Below are positions 52,431 through 60,181 of a stretch of 64,000 nt of DNA, piece after piece. Position 1 is the first letter of the stretch. Each line of letters starts with the position of its first letter. The notes below the pieces were generated by a model, which was not told where the DNA came from, did not search any database, and was given only the letters and a program-made list of their open reading frames with translations. This stretch comes from DASZVB01 sp036272055 (GTDB taxonomy: Bacteria; Myxococcota_A; Polyangia; Polyangiales; Polyangiaceae), in contig DATAZL010000129.1 in the NCBI GenBank assembly GCA_036272055.1, forward strand, positions 186,001 to 250,000, in the 5' to 3' direction. Position numbers and translations under genes: made by a program.

Positions 52431-52477
52431 CGGAAAACTCTGCGATGTACCGACGAAGTACATCGCAAAGTTTTCCG
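52431..52477 (-). repeat. Long imperfect hairpin, 20-bp arms
   Basis: cggaaaactctgcgatgtac (52431-52450) and gtacatcgcaaagttttccg (52458-52477) are complementary with one mismatch around the 7-base loop cgacgaa. It lies in a 297-bp gap, about 90 bp after the SGNH gene stop. It could be a transcription terminator without U-tract, a phage- or IS-derived inverted repeat, or a small RNA. The rest of the gap shows nothing. Confidence 0.7.
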
Positions 52478-52566
52478 TGGTGAAGGGCGTATTGAGCAGG
52501 CGCGAGGGGCCGGACGCATGCCGGCGTCGGCGTCAAACCCCACTGCTGCGCGCGGAGGCGGCGTCG

Positions 52567-53310
52567 TCAGAGCCCGAGGCGCGCCGGGATGTCTGCGGCG
52601 CGCACGACCTCGAACAGGAGACGGTGCCCTTCGGCGTTCGAGTGAGCGCCGTCACCCTGGTTGAGCTCCGGGAGCGGCATGTCGTCGGGTGACGCGAGCG
52701 GCGTCCAGAAGTCGAGCGCGTGATCGCCGAAGTCGCGCAGCACGGCTCGCCGCATCGCGACGAGGCGGGCGACGCCGACCGCGTCGAGTGTTCGTGGTTG
52801 CGAGGTCGTCACCCAGGTCGGCACACCGGCCTCTCGCGCCGCGTTCACGACGGCGTGGAGATTCTTCATGGTATGGCGCACGGCGTATCCGGAGCCCGCG
52901 TCGTTCGAAGGGACGTTCACGATGAGGGCGACGGGGCGCTCCGCGAGCGCGGCAGTGACGTTGTGAGCGGCGTCGGCGCGCGGCTTCCGCAGACGGCGAC
53001 GGGTACCGGTCGGTACGAGCTGGAAGGACGAGTACCCCGCCACGGCGAGATTGCGGATCGTGACGGCGGGATGCGTGACGCGAAGCTCGTCGGCGTATCG
53101 GTCCACCCACGAGACGCGCGCCTGGCCGAGCCCGTGTCCCGAAGCGGTGGACGAACCGATGACGGCAATGATGGGATTGCTGCGCGTGCGCACGGAGGCG
53201 GCAAGCGGTGCCTCGCGGATGCCGTTGCGGCGGAGCATCTCGCGAACGGCCGACACTGGGCGGAAGAAGAGCCGCAACAATCGAGTTGCGCGTTCGATCG
53301 GGCTGTTCAC
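52567..53310 (-). CDS. SGNH/GDSL-type esterase or acetylhydrolase
   Basis: 247 residues from the GTG ending at 53310 (ATG at 53358 or 53367 also possible). SGNH blocks: AVIGSSTASGHG (nucleophile Ser about 54, with Ser in place of the usual Asp before it), NVPSNDAG (Asn block) and DGAHSNAEGH (Asp-His pair). The N-terminal 40 residues include an amphipathic hydrophobic stretch rather than a clear signal. It is divergent from the acyl operon that starts at 53604 and could remove the acyl groups that operon adds. Confidence 0.75.
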   Translation of the reverse strand: MNSPIERATRLLRLFFRPVSAVREMLRRNGIREAPLAASVRTRSNPIIAVIGSSTASGHGLGQARVSWVDRYADELRVTHPAVTIRNLAVAGYSSFQLVPTGTRRRLRKPRADAAHNVTAALAERPVALIVNVPSNDAGSGYAVRHTMKNLHAVVNAAREAGVPTWVTTSQPRTLDAVGVARLVAMRRAVLRDFGDHALDFWTPLASPDDMPLPELNQGDGAHSNAEGHRLLFEVVRAADIPARLGL

Positions 53311-53603
53311 GGTTCCTGAACGTTCTTGAGCGCTCGAAGAGGGCGGTTCGGGCCGCATTGACCGCATGTGCACGCCGACAGAGCACGTGGTCGTACTTTT
53401 GTTCCGAGATGGTATCGGCAAGCGTGACGAGCCGCAAAATGTCGAACAAAAGCACGGCGAGAAGCCGCTCGTTCGAAGCCCCCCGCGTGGAGCAACGAGT
53501 GCGCACACGTCACCGCACAGAGAGCGCGCACTGGCACTGGACGCCCCTCTCACCATCGGAAGACGGAGCACGTTTTTCGTCGCTGAGCCGGCGAGCGTCG
53601 TCT

Positions 53604-54200
53604 ATGCTTTTGCGGGCAAGTCCATTGCTTCACGCCGAACTCTCACCCGCCGACATAGTAGATTCGACTCCGACGAGCCACGCTGATGGAGAGCTGCATC
53701 TGCGGCTGCTCATGGTCGAGGCGGCGGTCGGCTGGTTGCCGAATTTCGTGGCCAATCGCGTGAGGACGCAGGCCCTTCGCGTGGCAGGGATCCGCATCGG
53801 GTACACGTCCGCATTCTTCGGGCTCCCCACGCTGCTCGGCAGGGGCAAGATCTACGAGCGGCTCTCGATCGGCGAACACTGCGGCTTCAACAAGGGCTCG
53901 CTGTTCGACCTCGAATCACCGATCACGCTCGGGAACGACGTGGCGGTCGGGCACGACGTGATGTTCCTCACCAGCACTCACGAGCGCGGGCCCGCCACAC
54001 AGCGAGCCGGAGCGCGGCGCAGCGCGCCCATCGTGATCGGCAATGGTGTGTGGCTCGGTGCGAGAGCGACCATCCTGCCCGGCGTCACGGTCGGCGCGGG
54101 TGCGGTCGTCAGCGCAGGAGTCACGGTGACCGACGACGTTCCCGAGAACATGCTGCTCACGGGGACACACGGTGTGTCTCTCGCCAGATGGCGGAAGTAA
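53604..54200 (+). CDS. Hexapeptide-repeat acyltransferase (LbH), first of operon
   Basis: 198 residues. An N-terminal helical region with VEAAVGWLPNFVANRVRTQALR is followed by left-handed beta-helix repeats (LGNDVAVGHDVMFLTSTHE, IVIGNGVWLGARATILPGV, VGAGAVVSAG). The His in TSTHE is the usual catalytic base of maltose/galactoside acetyltransferase relatives. The start ATG 53604 follows a long arginine-rich open frame without homology. It resembles the fifth gene of the same operon. The donor may be acyl-CoA or the acyl carrier protein encoded next. Confidence 0.82.
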   Translation: MLLRASPLLHAELSPADIVDSTPTSHADGELHLRLLMVEAAVGWLPNFVANRVRTQALRVAGIRIGYTSAFFGLPTLLGRGKIYERLSIGEHCGFNKGSLFDLESPITLGNDVAVGHDVMFLTSTHERGPATQRAGARRSAPIVIGNGVWLGARATILPGVTVGAGAVVSAGVTVTDDVPENMLLTGTHGVSLARWRK

Positions 54201-54216
54201 CTTCAGAAGACGGAAA

Positions 54217-54519
54217 ATGGACAGGCCAACAGCACTCAAGATCGTAACGGCATGTTTGAAGGACGGCCTCGAGCAGGCTGGCGCCCCCATCGAGACCATC
54301 GACGAGCAGACGATGATCGTCGGCCCCGAAGCGGTGCTCGACTCCATCGGAGTGGTCTCGCTCATCGTGGACATCGAGCAGAAGCTCCAGATGGACCACG
54401 ACATCGCAGTGACACTCGCCAGTGAAAAAGCGATGTCCCAGAAGAACAGCCCGTTCCGGACGGTGGGCGTCCTCGCGAGTCACGTCATGACCTCGATCGA
54501 AGAAGGTCAGGCGTCTTGA
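54217..54519 (+). CDS. Acyl carrier protein-like
   Basis: 100 residues, starting at ATG 54217. The phosphopantetheine Ser sits in VLDSIGVVSLIVDIEQKL (DSIG), the carrier-protein signature, inside a four-helix pattern. It is probably charged by the AMP-ligase two genes on. The stop overlaps the SDR start (TTGA), so the genes are translationally coupled. Confidence 0.85.
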   Translation: MDRPTALKIVTACLKDGLEQAGAPIETIDEQTMIVGPEAVLDSIGVVSLIVDIEQKLQMDHDIAVTLASEKAMSQKNSPFRTVGVLASHVMTSIEEGQAS

Positions 54520-55220
54520 ACGACTCCCGCGTGATGATCATCACCGGTACCCGCAAGGGGATCGGGCGGCACCTCGCGGAGACCTACGCGCGCCGTGGGT
54601 ACGTCGTCGAGGGTTGCAGCCGCGGAGACGCGGGCTGGGAAGCCGAGAACTACACGCACCACAACGTGGACGTCGCGGACGAGAAGCAGGTGCGCACCAT
54701 GGTGGCCGCGGTCGCGAAGCGCCACGGCCGCGTCGACGTCGTGCTGAACAACGCCGCCGTCGCGTCGATGAACCACGTGCTGCTCACGCCGGCCAAAGCC
54801 GCGAACCGCATGCTCGAGGTGAACGTGACGGGCACCATGCTCTTCTGCCGCGAAGCGGCGAAGGTGATGATGCGCCGCAAGTACGGTCGCATCGTGAACT
54901 TCACGACCATCGTCGCGCCCATCGCCCTCGCGGGAGAGGCCATCTACGCCGCGTCGAAGGCGGCCGTCGTGACGTTCACCCGGATCCTCGCCTTCGAGCT
55001 CGGGCAGTGGGGCATCACCTGCAACTCGTTCGGAGCGACGCCCATCATGACCGACATGATCCGAGGCGTGCCGCAAGACAAGATCGATGCGGTCGTGAAC
55101 AACCTGGCGATCAAGCGCCTCGGAACGTACGAGGACTGCAGCAACGTCACCGACTTCTTCATCAGCCCGTCGAGCGACAACATCACCGGTCAGGTGATCT
55201 ACCTCGGCGGGGTCACGTGA
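54516..55220 (+). CDS. Short-chain dehydrogenase/reductase
   Basis: The 234-residue Rossmann oxidoreductase starts with TTG, overlapping the carrier-protein stop. Cofactor loop TGTRKGIGRH, NNAA box and catalytic YAASK are present. The residue before it, usually Ser, lies in NFTTIVAPI (Thr instead). It resembles FabG, suggesting reduction of a 3-oxoacyl group on the neighbouring carrier protein, but a sugar or other substrate is possible. Confidence 0.87.
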   Translation: MNDSRVMIITGTRKGIGRHLAETYARRGYVVEGCSRGDAGWEAENYTHHNVDVADEKQVRTMVAAVAKRHGRVDVVLNNAAVASMNHVLLTPAKAANRMLEVNVTGTMLFCREAAKVMMRRKYGRIVNFTTIVAPIALAGEAIYAASKAAVVTFTRILAFELGQWGITCNSFGATPIMTDMIRGVPQDKIDAVVNNLAIKRLGTYEDCSNVTDFFISPSSDNITGQVIYLGGVT

Positions 55221-55242
55221 AGAGCGTGGAGGCGACGCGGCG

Positions 55243-56613
55243 GTGAGCGCATCGTGGCTGCTCGAACGGTTCGGCGAGTACAGCGCCGAGCCGGCGCTCG
55301 TGTATCGCGATCGTGCGTCGACCTTCGGCGAGCTCGCGCAGAAGGTCCGGGCCTGGGAGCCCGTGATACGAGAGAACGGCGTCGGCACGGGCAGCGTGGT
55401 CCTCGTGGACGGTGGATTCTCCCCGGGCGCGGTGAGTCTCGTCATCGCGCTCGTCGTCGCGGGGGCAGTGATCGTGCCCGCCACGCCGCTGGTGCGAACC
55501 CTCCGCGGCAAGTTCGAAGAAATCGCGGAGGTCGGATTCACGGTGGAGTTCGACGACCGCGACGAGTTCTCGCTGACCCGCCACGGGCGTCCGGTGACGC
55601 ACCCCCTCACGAAGAAGCTCGTCGCGCGAGAGCATCCCGGGCTCGTGATCTTCTCGTCCGGTTCGACGGGCGAGCCCAAGGCCGTCCTCCACGATTTCCT
55701 GGCGCTGCTCGAGAAGTTCAAGCGCCCCGGCATCCGAAAGACGACGCTGTCATTCCTTCTCTTCGATCATATCGGGGGAATGGATACCCTCTTCAATTCG
55801 CTCTCCAACGGCGGCACGCTGGTGACGAGCCCCACGCGGGAGGCAGAGTCGGTGTGCGCGACCATCGCGAAGCACCGGGTGCACACGCTGCCTGCGTCTC
55901 CCACGTTCCTTAACCTGCTCCTCATCTCGGAGGCGTGGAAGCGTCACGATCTCTCGTCCCTCAAGGTGATCGCGTACGGCACCGAGGCCATGCCGGCGAG
56001 CACGCTCGCGAGGCTCCAGCAAGCGTTCCCCGAGGCGAAGCTCGTGCAGACCTACGGCATCTCCGAGCTGGGAGTGCTCCGCACCCGCTCGAAGGGCGAC
56101 GGCTCGCTGTGGATGAAGTTCAGTGGCGAGGGCTTCGAGACGAAGATAGTCGACGGCATCCTGTGGATCCGCACGCCCACCGCGATGCTCGGCTATCTCA
56201 ACGCCCCCGACCTGTTCGACGAAGACGGCTGGTTCAACACCCAGGACGCCGTCGAGGTGGACGGTGAGTACCTGCACATCCTCGGACGCGCGAGCGAGCT
56301 CGTGAACGTCGGCGGACAGAAGGTCTACCCGCAAGAAGTGGAGAACGTCATCCTGACGATGTCCAACGTCAAGGACGTGGTCGTTCACGGAGAGCCGAAT
56401 CCACTCCTCGGAAACACGCTCGTGGCGACCGTGAACCTCCTCGAGAACGAGCCGTTCGACGCGTTCAAGGCGCGTCTCAGGGCCTTCTGCAGGGAGCGAC
56501 TGCCCCGCTATCAGGTTCCAGTCCGTATCGAGCTCACGGACGAAGAGCAGTTCGGTGTCCGGCTGAAGAAGCTGCGACGAAAGCGACCCACCCCGGCGAA
56601 AGGCGATGCGTGA
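55243..56613 (+). CDS. AMP-dependent acyl-acid ligase (acyl-AMP/ACP synthetase-like)
   Basis: The 456-residue ANL-family enzyme starts with GTG. The P-loop is VIFSSGSTGEPKAV. TYGISELGVLRT and the adenylation motif GWFNTQDAVEVDGEYLHILGR follow, then LVNVGGQKVYPQEVE. The C-terminal Lys region is FGVRLKKLRRKR in place of the usual GKIDR. At 456 residues it is shorter than most acyl-CoA ligases. With an ACP two genes upstream it most likely activates an acid and loads it onto that carrier. The following gene overlaps by GTGA. Confidence 0.88.
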   Translation: MSASWLLERFGEYSAEPALVYRDRASTFGELAQKVRAWEPVIRENGVGTGSVVLVDGGFSPGAVSLVIALVVAGAVIVPATPLVRTLRGKFEEIAEVGFTVEFDDRDEFSLTRHGRPVTHPLTKKLVAREHPGLVIFSSGSTGEPKAVLHDFLALLEKFKRPGIRKTTLSFLLFDHIGGMDTLFNSLSNGGTLVTSPTREAESVCATIAKHRVHTLPASPTFLNLLLISEAWKRHDLSSLKVIAYGTEAMPASTLARLQQAFPEAKLVQTYGISELGVLRTRSKGDGSLWMKFSGEGFETKIVDGILWIRTPTAMLGYLNAPDLFDEDGWFNTQDAVEVDGEYLHILGRASELVNVGGQKVYPQEVENVILTMSNVKDVVVHGEPNPLLGNTLVATVNLLENEPFDAFKARLRAFCRERLPRYQVPVRIELTDEEQFGVRLKKLRRKRPTPAKGDA

Positions 56614-57191
56614 ATCGACGAGTGACGGAACTCACGTCGTTCCTGAAGAAGCTCGCCGAGGTCGCCGAGCAGGAGCTCGGTGCGCTCGAGCCGCTTCAGC
56701 ATGCGATCACGCTCGTCTCGCACGCGATCCCGCTCAGGCTCGGCAACGAGGTTCGCGCCTCGATGCTGCGCGCACGCGGGATCGAGGTGGGCAAGGGCAC
56801 TCTCGTCTACGGCCCACCGGAGTTTCCGGGAGCGGAGACGCACCACTCGCGCATGAGCATCGGATGCGAGTGCGTCATCGACGTGGGCTGTCTCTTCGAG
56901 CTCGGTGAGTCGATAGAGATCGGCAATCGCGTCACCATCGGCAAGAACGCGATGATCATCACGACGACTCACGAGCTCGGGCCGAAAGAGCACCGCGCCG
57001 GCGCGCTCGAACGCAAGCCGGTCCGCGTCCACGACGGGGTCTGGATCGGACCGCGCGCGATCATCCTGCCCGGCGTGATCGTCGGCGCCGGCGCGATCGT
57101 CGACGCCGGCTCGGTCGTCAACAAGGCCGTCGCACCGAACACCCGCGTGCGCGGCACGCCGGCAAAGGTCGTCGAGGAGCTCGGTCCGTGA
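56610..57191 (+). CDS. Hexapeptide-repeat acyltransferase (LbH), second of operon
   Basis: 193 residues, GTG start overlapping the ligase stop. A helical N-terminus (about 1-55) is followed by beta-helix repeats with EIGNRVTIGKNAMIITTTHE, VHDGVWIGPRAIILPGVIVG and RVRGTPAKVVEEL. Its architecture parallels the first gene of the operon, including the TTTHE/TSTHE active-site His. The two are likely paralogues acting on different hydroxyl or amino groups. Confidence 0.85.
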   Translation: MNRRVTELTSFLKKLAEVAEQELGALEPLQHAITLVSHAIPLRLGNEVRASMLRARGIEVGKGTLVYGPPEFPGAETHHSRMSIGCECVIDVGCLFELGESIEIGNRVTIGKNAMIITTTHELGPKEHRAGALERKPVRVHDGVWIGPRAIILPGVIVGAGAIVDAGSVVNKAVAPNTRVRGTPAKVVEELGP

Positions 57192-58048
57192 AGCGGCGCT
57201 CCCGGCTGCTCGCGCCGCTCGCCGTTTTTGGAACGCTGAGCCTCGCGGCCCTCGGACGGCCCGCCGTCCTCCGTCTCGTGCACGGCTCGCTCCCGCGCTT
57301 CCAGTATCTCGCAACGCCGCTCTCGCCGGCCGCCTACGACGCGCTCGCCGCTCGCCCGCGCTGGGCGAAGACGTCGGTGACGATCTCAGACGGCGTCGCG
57401 CTGAACGGCCTCGTGAAGCGACCGGCCCGCGGAGACGCGCCGTGGGTGCTCTTCTTTCCCGGCAACGACCCTTCGCAGCTCACCGCCGGCCAGGACGTCC
57501 TCGAGCGCATCGCCGCCGCGAACGACTGGGGCCTCGTCGTGTACGCCAACCGGGGATACGACTCGTCGGGCGGCGTCCCGAGCCCCGACGCGTTCCGTGA
57601 GGACGGTTATCGCATCCTCATGAACGTGGTGCAGGCGGAGCACGTCGAACCGGCGCGACTCCACGTCGTTGCGTTCTCGATGGGCGGCTACGTCTCCGCG
57701 GCGGGTGTCGGCCGCGCCGCCCGCGAGCAGAAGGTCGTCGGGTCGTACTCGACGCTGGCCGCCGTCGAGTCGATGGAGATGGTGCACTCTCTCCCGCTCT
57801 CGCGTCTCTTCATGGGCGACATCGTCGAGACGCTCCCGCTGCTCGCCGACGTGCCGGGTCCGGTGCTCGTCCAGCACGGCACCGACGACAAGACGCTCCC
57901 CGTCGCGCAGGGCAAGAAGATCGCCGAGGCCCTCGGCACGCGCGCCGAATTCCACGAGCTCCCCGGCGTCGGACACGCCGACATGCTGACGAACGGCGAC
58001 GCGCTCGCCGCCGTTCGGGCGACGATCGAAACGGCGTCTCGGCGCTGA
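57188..58048 (+). CDS. Alpha/beta hydrolase, membrane-anchored or secreted
   Basis: 286 residues, GTG start overlapping the acyltransferase stop (GTGA). An N-terminal basic-hydrophobic segment (KRRSRLLAPLAVFGTLSLAAL) could be a signal or anchor. Catalytic triad candidates are Ser in AFSMGGYVSAAG, Asp in HGTDDKTLP and His in GVGHADML. It could act as a thioesterase or deacylase releasing or transferring the operon's product. Confidence 0.82.
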   Translation: MKRRSRLLAPLAVFGTLSLAALGRPAVLRLVHGSLPRFQYLATPLSPAAYDALAARPRWAKTSVTISDGVALNGLVKRPARGDAPWVLFFPGNDPSQLTAGQDVLERIAAANDWGLVVYANRGYDSSGGVPSPDAFREDGYRILMNVVQAEHVEPARLHVVAFSMGGYVSAAGVGRAAREQKVVGSYSTLAAVESMEMVHSLPLSRLFMGDIVETLPLLADVPGPVLVQHGTDDKTLPVAQGKKIAEALGTRAEFHELPGVGHADMLTNGDALAAVRATIETASRR

Positions 58049-58221
58049 GCTGCGGCGCGGTTTCGAGCCCCGCGACGGAAAGGTCGGCGCGCCCGTATCT
58101 CGAACGCACCTACACGCGAAACCGAGCGACATTTCTGCCGCGCGGGCTTGCGCCAGATCCGTCATCTGTCCCGGTCCGGGGTCCGCGGGTAAACCCATAT
58201 CGTGGACGCGAGGACCCCTTC

Positions 58222-59217
58222 ATGACGCGCACTCTCATCGACGCCATCGTCCGGCAGACCGTCGTGCTCATCGCGCAGCTCGCGACGTCGCGCGGCCTCA
58301 GGGCGCCGCTCGCGCACATCGCCGAGCGGGTCTTCCAGGAGCTGTCCCGCGAGCTCGAGCGGCAGGGAGTCACCCGATCCGTCAGCGCGGACATGTTCGG
58401 CATGGCGCTCCGCACCTATCAGCGGCGGACGCAGCGCGTCGAGGGAAGCGTGACCGAGCGCGGGCGCTCCCTCTGGGAAGCCGTGTTCGCTCGTATCGGG
58501 GAGGGCGGCGTGGTCAGCCGCGACGAGCTCTTCCGTCGCTTCCGCCATGACGACGAGGTGTCGGTGCGCGCGGTGCTGCGCGATCTGACCGACAGCGGGC
58601 TCGTCTTCGCGTCGGGGAGCGGTCGCAACACGATCTACCGCGTCACGACGGAGGAGGAGATCGGCAAGCTCCGTCGCGAGAACGACAGCACCGGCGTCGA
58701 AGCGCTGGTGTGGAGCATCGTGTTCCGTGAGGACCCCGTCACGACCGAGCGTCTCTCGGATCTCACTCAGCTACCGGAGGCCGACGTCCAGGCGGCGCTC
58801 GACACCCTGGTCGCCGAGGGGCGCATCGAGCGCGTCGAGAGCGGCGGCAAGACCGAATACCGGTCGCGGGAGCTCGTGCTCGGCCTCGAAGATCCGGCGG
58901 GGTGGGAAGCGTCGGTGCTCGATCACTACTCGGCGATGGTCCGCACGATCGGCAAGAAGCTGTCGCTCGATCAGCGCGCGAGCGCGGCCGACGAGGTGGG
59001 CGGTAGCACCTATCACTTCACGCTCTTCCGCGGACACCCGATGGAGGAAGAGATCATGGGCGAGCTACGGCGATTCCGCGAGCGCTCGACGGCGCTCCGG
59101 GCCCGGCTCGATCAGTACAACTCGGAGCACGGGCTCCCTGCGAATACCTTGAACGTAACCACTTACTATGGTCAGTGCGCCCTAGAAAATGAGGACGAGG
59201 ATGACAAAGAAAATTGA
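58222..59217 (+). CDS. Uncharacterised winged-helix protein
   Basis: 331 residues. The N-terminal HTH-like region has SADMFGMALRTYQRRTQRVE. Two winged-helix-like modules follow (about 95-145 VSRDELFRRFRHDDEVSVRAVLRDL and about 165-215 VTTERLSDLTQLPEADVQAALDTL). A C-terminal alpha/beta region with YHFTLFRGHPMEEEIMGELR ends it. I recognise no family. Its stop lies inside the first codons of the next gene, so expression may be coupled. Confidence 0.68.
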   Translation: MTRTLIDAIVRQTVVLIAQLATSRGLRAPLAHIAERVFQELSRELERQGVTRSVSADMFGMALRTYQRRTQRVEGSVTERGRSLWEAVFARIGEGGVVSRDELFRRFRHDDEVSVRAVLRDLTDSGLVFASGSGRNTIYRVTTEEEIGKLRRENDSTGVEALVWSIVFREDPVTTERLSDLTQLPEADVQAALDTLVAEGRIERVESGGKTEYRSRELVLGLEDPAGWEASVLDHYSAMVRTIGKKLSLDQRASAADEVGGSTYHFTLFRGHPMEEEIMGELRRFRERSTALRARLDQYNSEHGLPANTLNVTTYYGQCALENEDEDDKEN

Positions 59218-60181
59218 AAAGTCGCGCGCGCGGCACCCGGGCGTCGCGGCGCTCTCCGTGTTCGTGCTGCCGCTCGTGCACCTGCTCGGCTGTGCCGCCC
59301 GCATGGACGACGGCAAGAGCGGGGAGACGCACTTTCTCTGCTCCTCGGACGCTGATTGCACGAAGCACTTCGGCAACGACGACTACTCGTGCGATGGAAA
59401 GACGTCGAACGACGAGACTTACTGCGTCGTGAAGAGCGACGCGGGCCACGCGGGCGGAAGCGGCGGTTCGACGGGCGCGGGCGGTTCGACGGGCACGGGC
59501 GGCGGAGCCGCTGGCAAGGGTGGCAGCGCGGGTGACAGCGACGCCGGTAACCCGTTCGCAGGGTGCAAGACCCCCCCGGACTCGACGTGTAGCGCGGAGG
59601 CCACCTGCAATGCCGTGCACTGCGGCCCCACGTCGCTCGAGTACGACGAGCATGCGTGCGTGCGCACAGCGTGCAAGTCGGACGACGAGTGCGCCGACGA
59701 CGAGCGCTGCGCCGTGAGCCAATGCGACACCTCCTCGACCTGCAGGATCATAGATGGACAGTGCGCCTGCTCCACCTTCGAGAGCTGCGGCCAGATGCCC
59801 CGCTGCAACCCGGTGGCGACCACCGGACCTCGCGGCGACTGGGTGAACCTCCACGTGGAGTCCGGCGGCTTCTGCATGACACCGTGCGGCCAGACCTGGG
59901 ACGTCGGGCCCGATGGTCACGTCACCGGCAAGAACGGCGACAGGACGATCGATCAGATGCTCGACGTCGCACAGATGTTCGACCTGAAGAACGACGTCGA
60001 CGGTCCCGCGATGCGCCTCGCTTTCCGCGACGGCTTGCCCTGCTTTTCCGAGCAGGTGACCGACGTCTCGTTGAAGGTGACGCTACAGCTGTCCACCCAG
60101 ACGTTCACGAAGGACGTCACTGGCTGCTTCGGCGGCGATAACGTCTTCGCGAACGTCTACAACACGCTCGCGCGTCTCTGA
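59201..60181 (+). CDS. Cys-rich lipoprotein
   Basis: 326 residues. Lipobox LVHLLGC (Cys about 32) is followed by a Cys-bearing stretch, a Gly/Ser/Thr repeat spacer (GGSTGAGGSTGTGGG), a Cys-rich middle (CNAVHC, CKSDDECADDERC) and a C-terminal beta-rich domain. ATG 59201 is preferred because GAGG lies 6 bases upstream; ATG 59189 is possible. It overlaps the previous gene and, tail to tail, the convergent gene by 25 bp. Function unknown. Confidence 0.72.
   Translation: MTKKIEKSRARHPGVAALSVFVLPLVHLLGCAARMDDGKSGETHFLCSSDADCTKHFGNDDYSCDGKTSNDETYCVVKSDAGHAGGSGGSTGAGGSTGTGGGAAGKGGSAGDSDAGNPFAGCKTPPDSTCSAEATCNAVHCGPTSLEYDEHACVRTACKSDDECADDERCAVSQCDTSSTCRIIDGQCACSTFESCGQMPRCNPVATTGPRGDWVNLHVESGGFCMTPCGQTWDVGPDGHVTGKNGDRTIDQMLDVAQMFDLKNDVDGPAMRLAFRDGLPCFSEQVTDVSLKVTLQLSTQTFTKDVTGCFGGDNVFANVYNTLARL

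Noticed and set aside
53208..53603. Extension of the first LbH acyltransferase to 330 residues
   Set aside because: The upstream 132 residues are Arg/Ser-rich, overlap the divergent SGNH gene and match no acyltransferase N-terminus.
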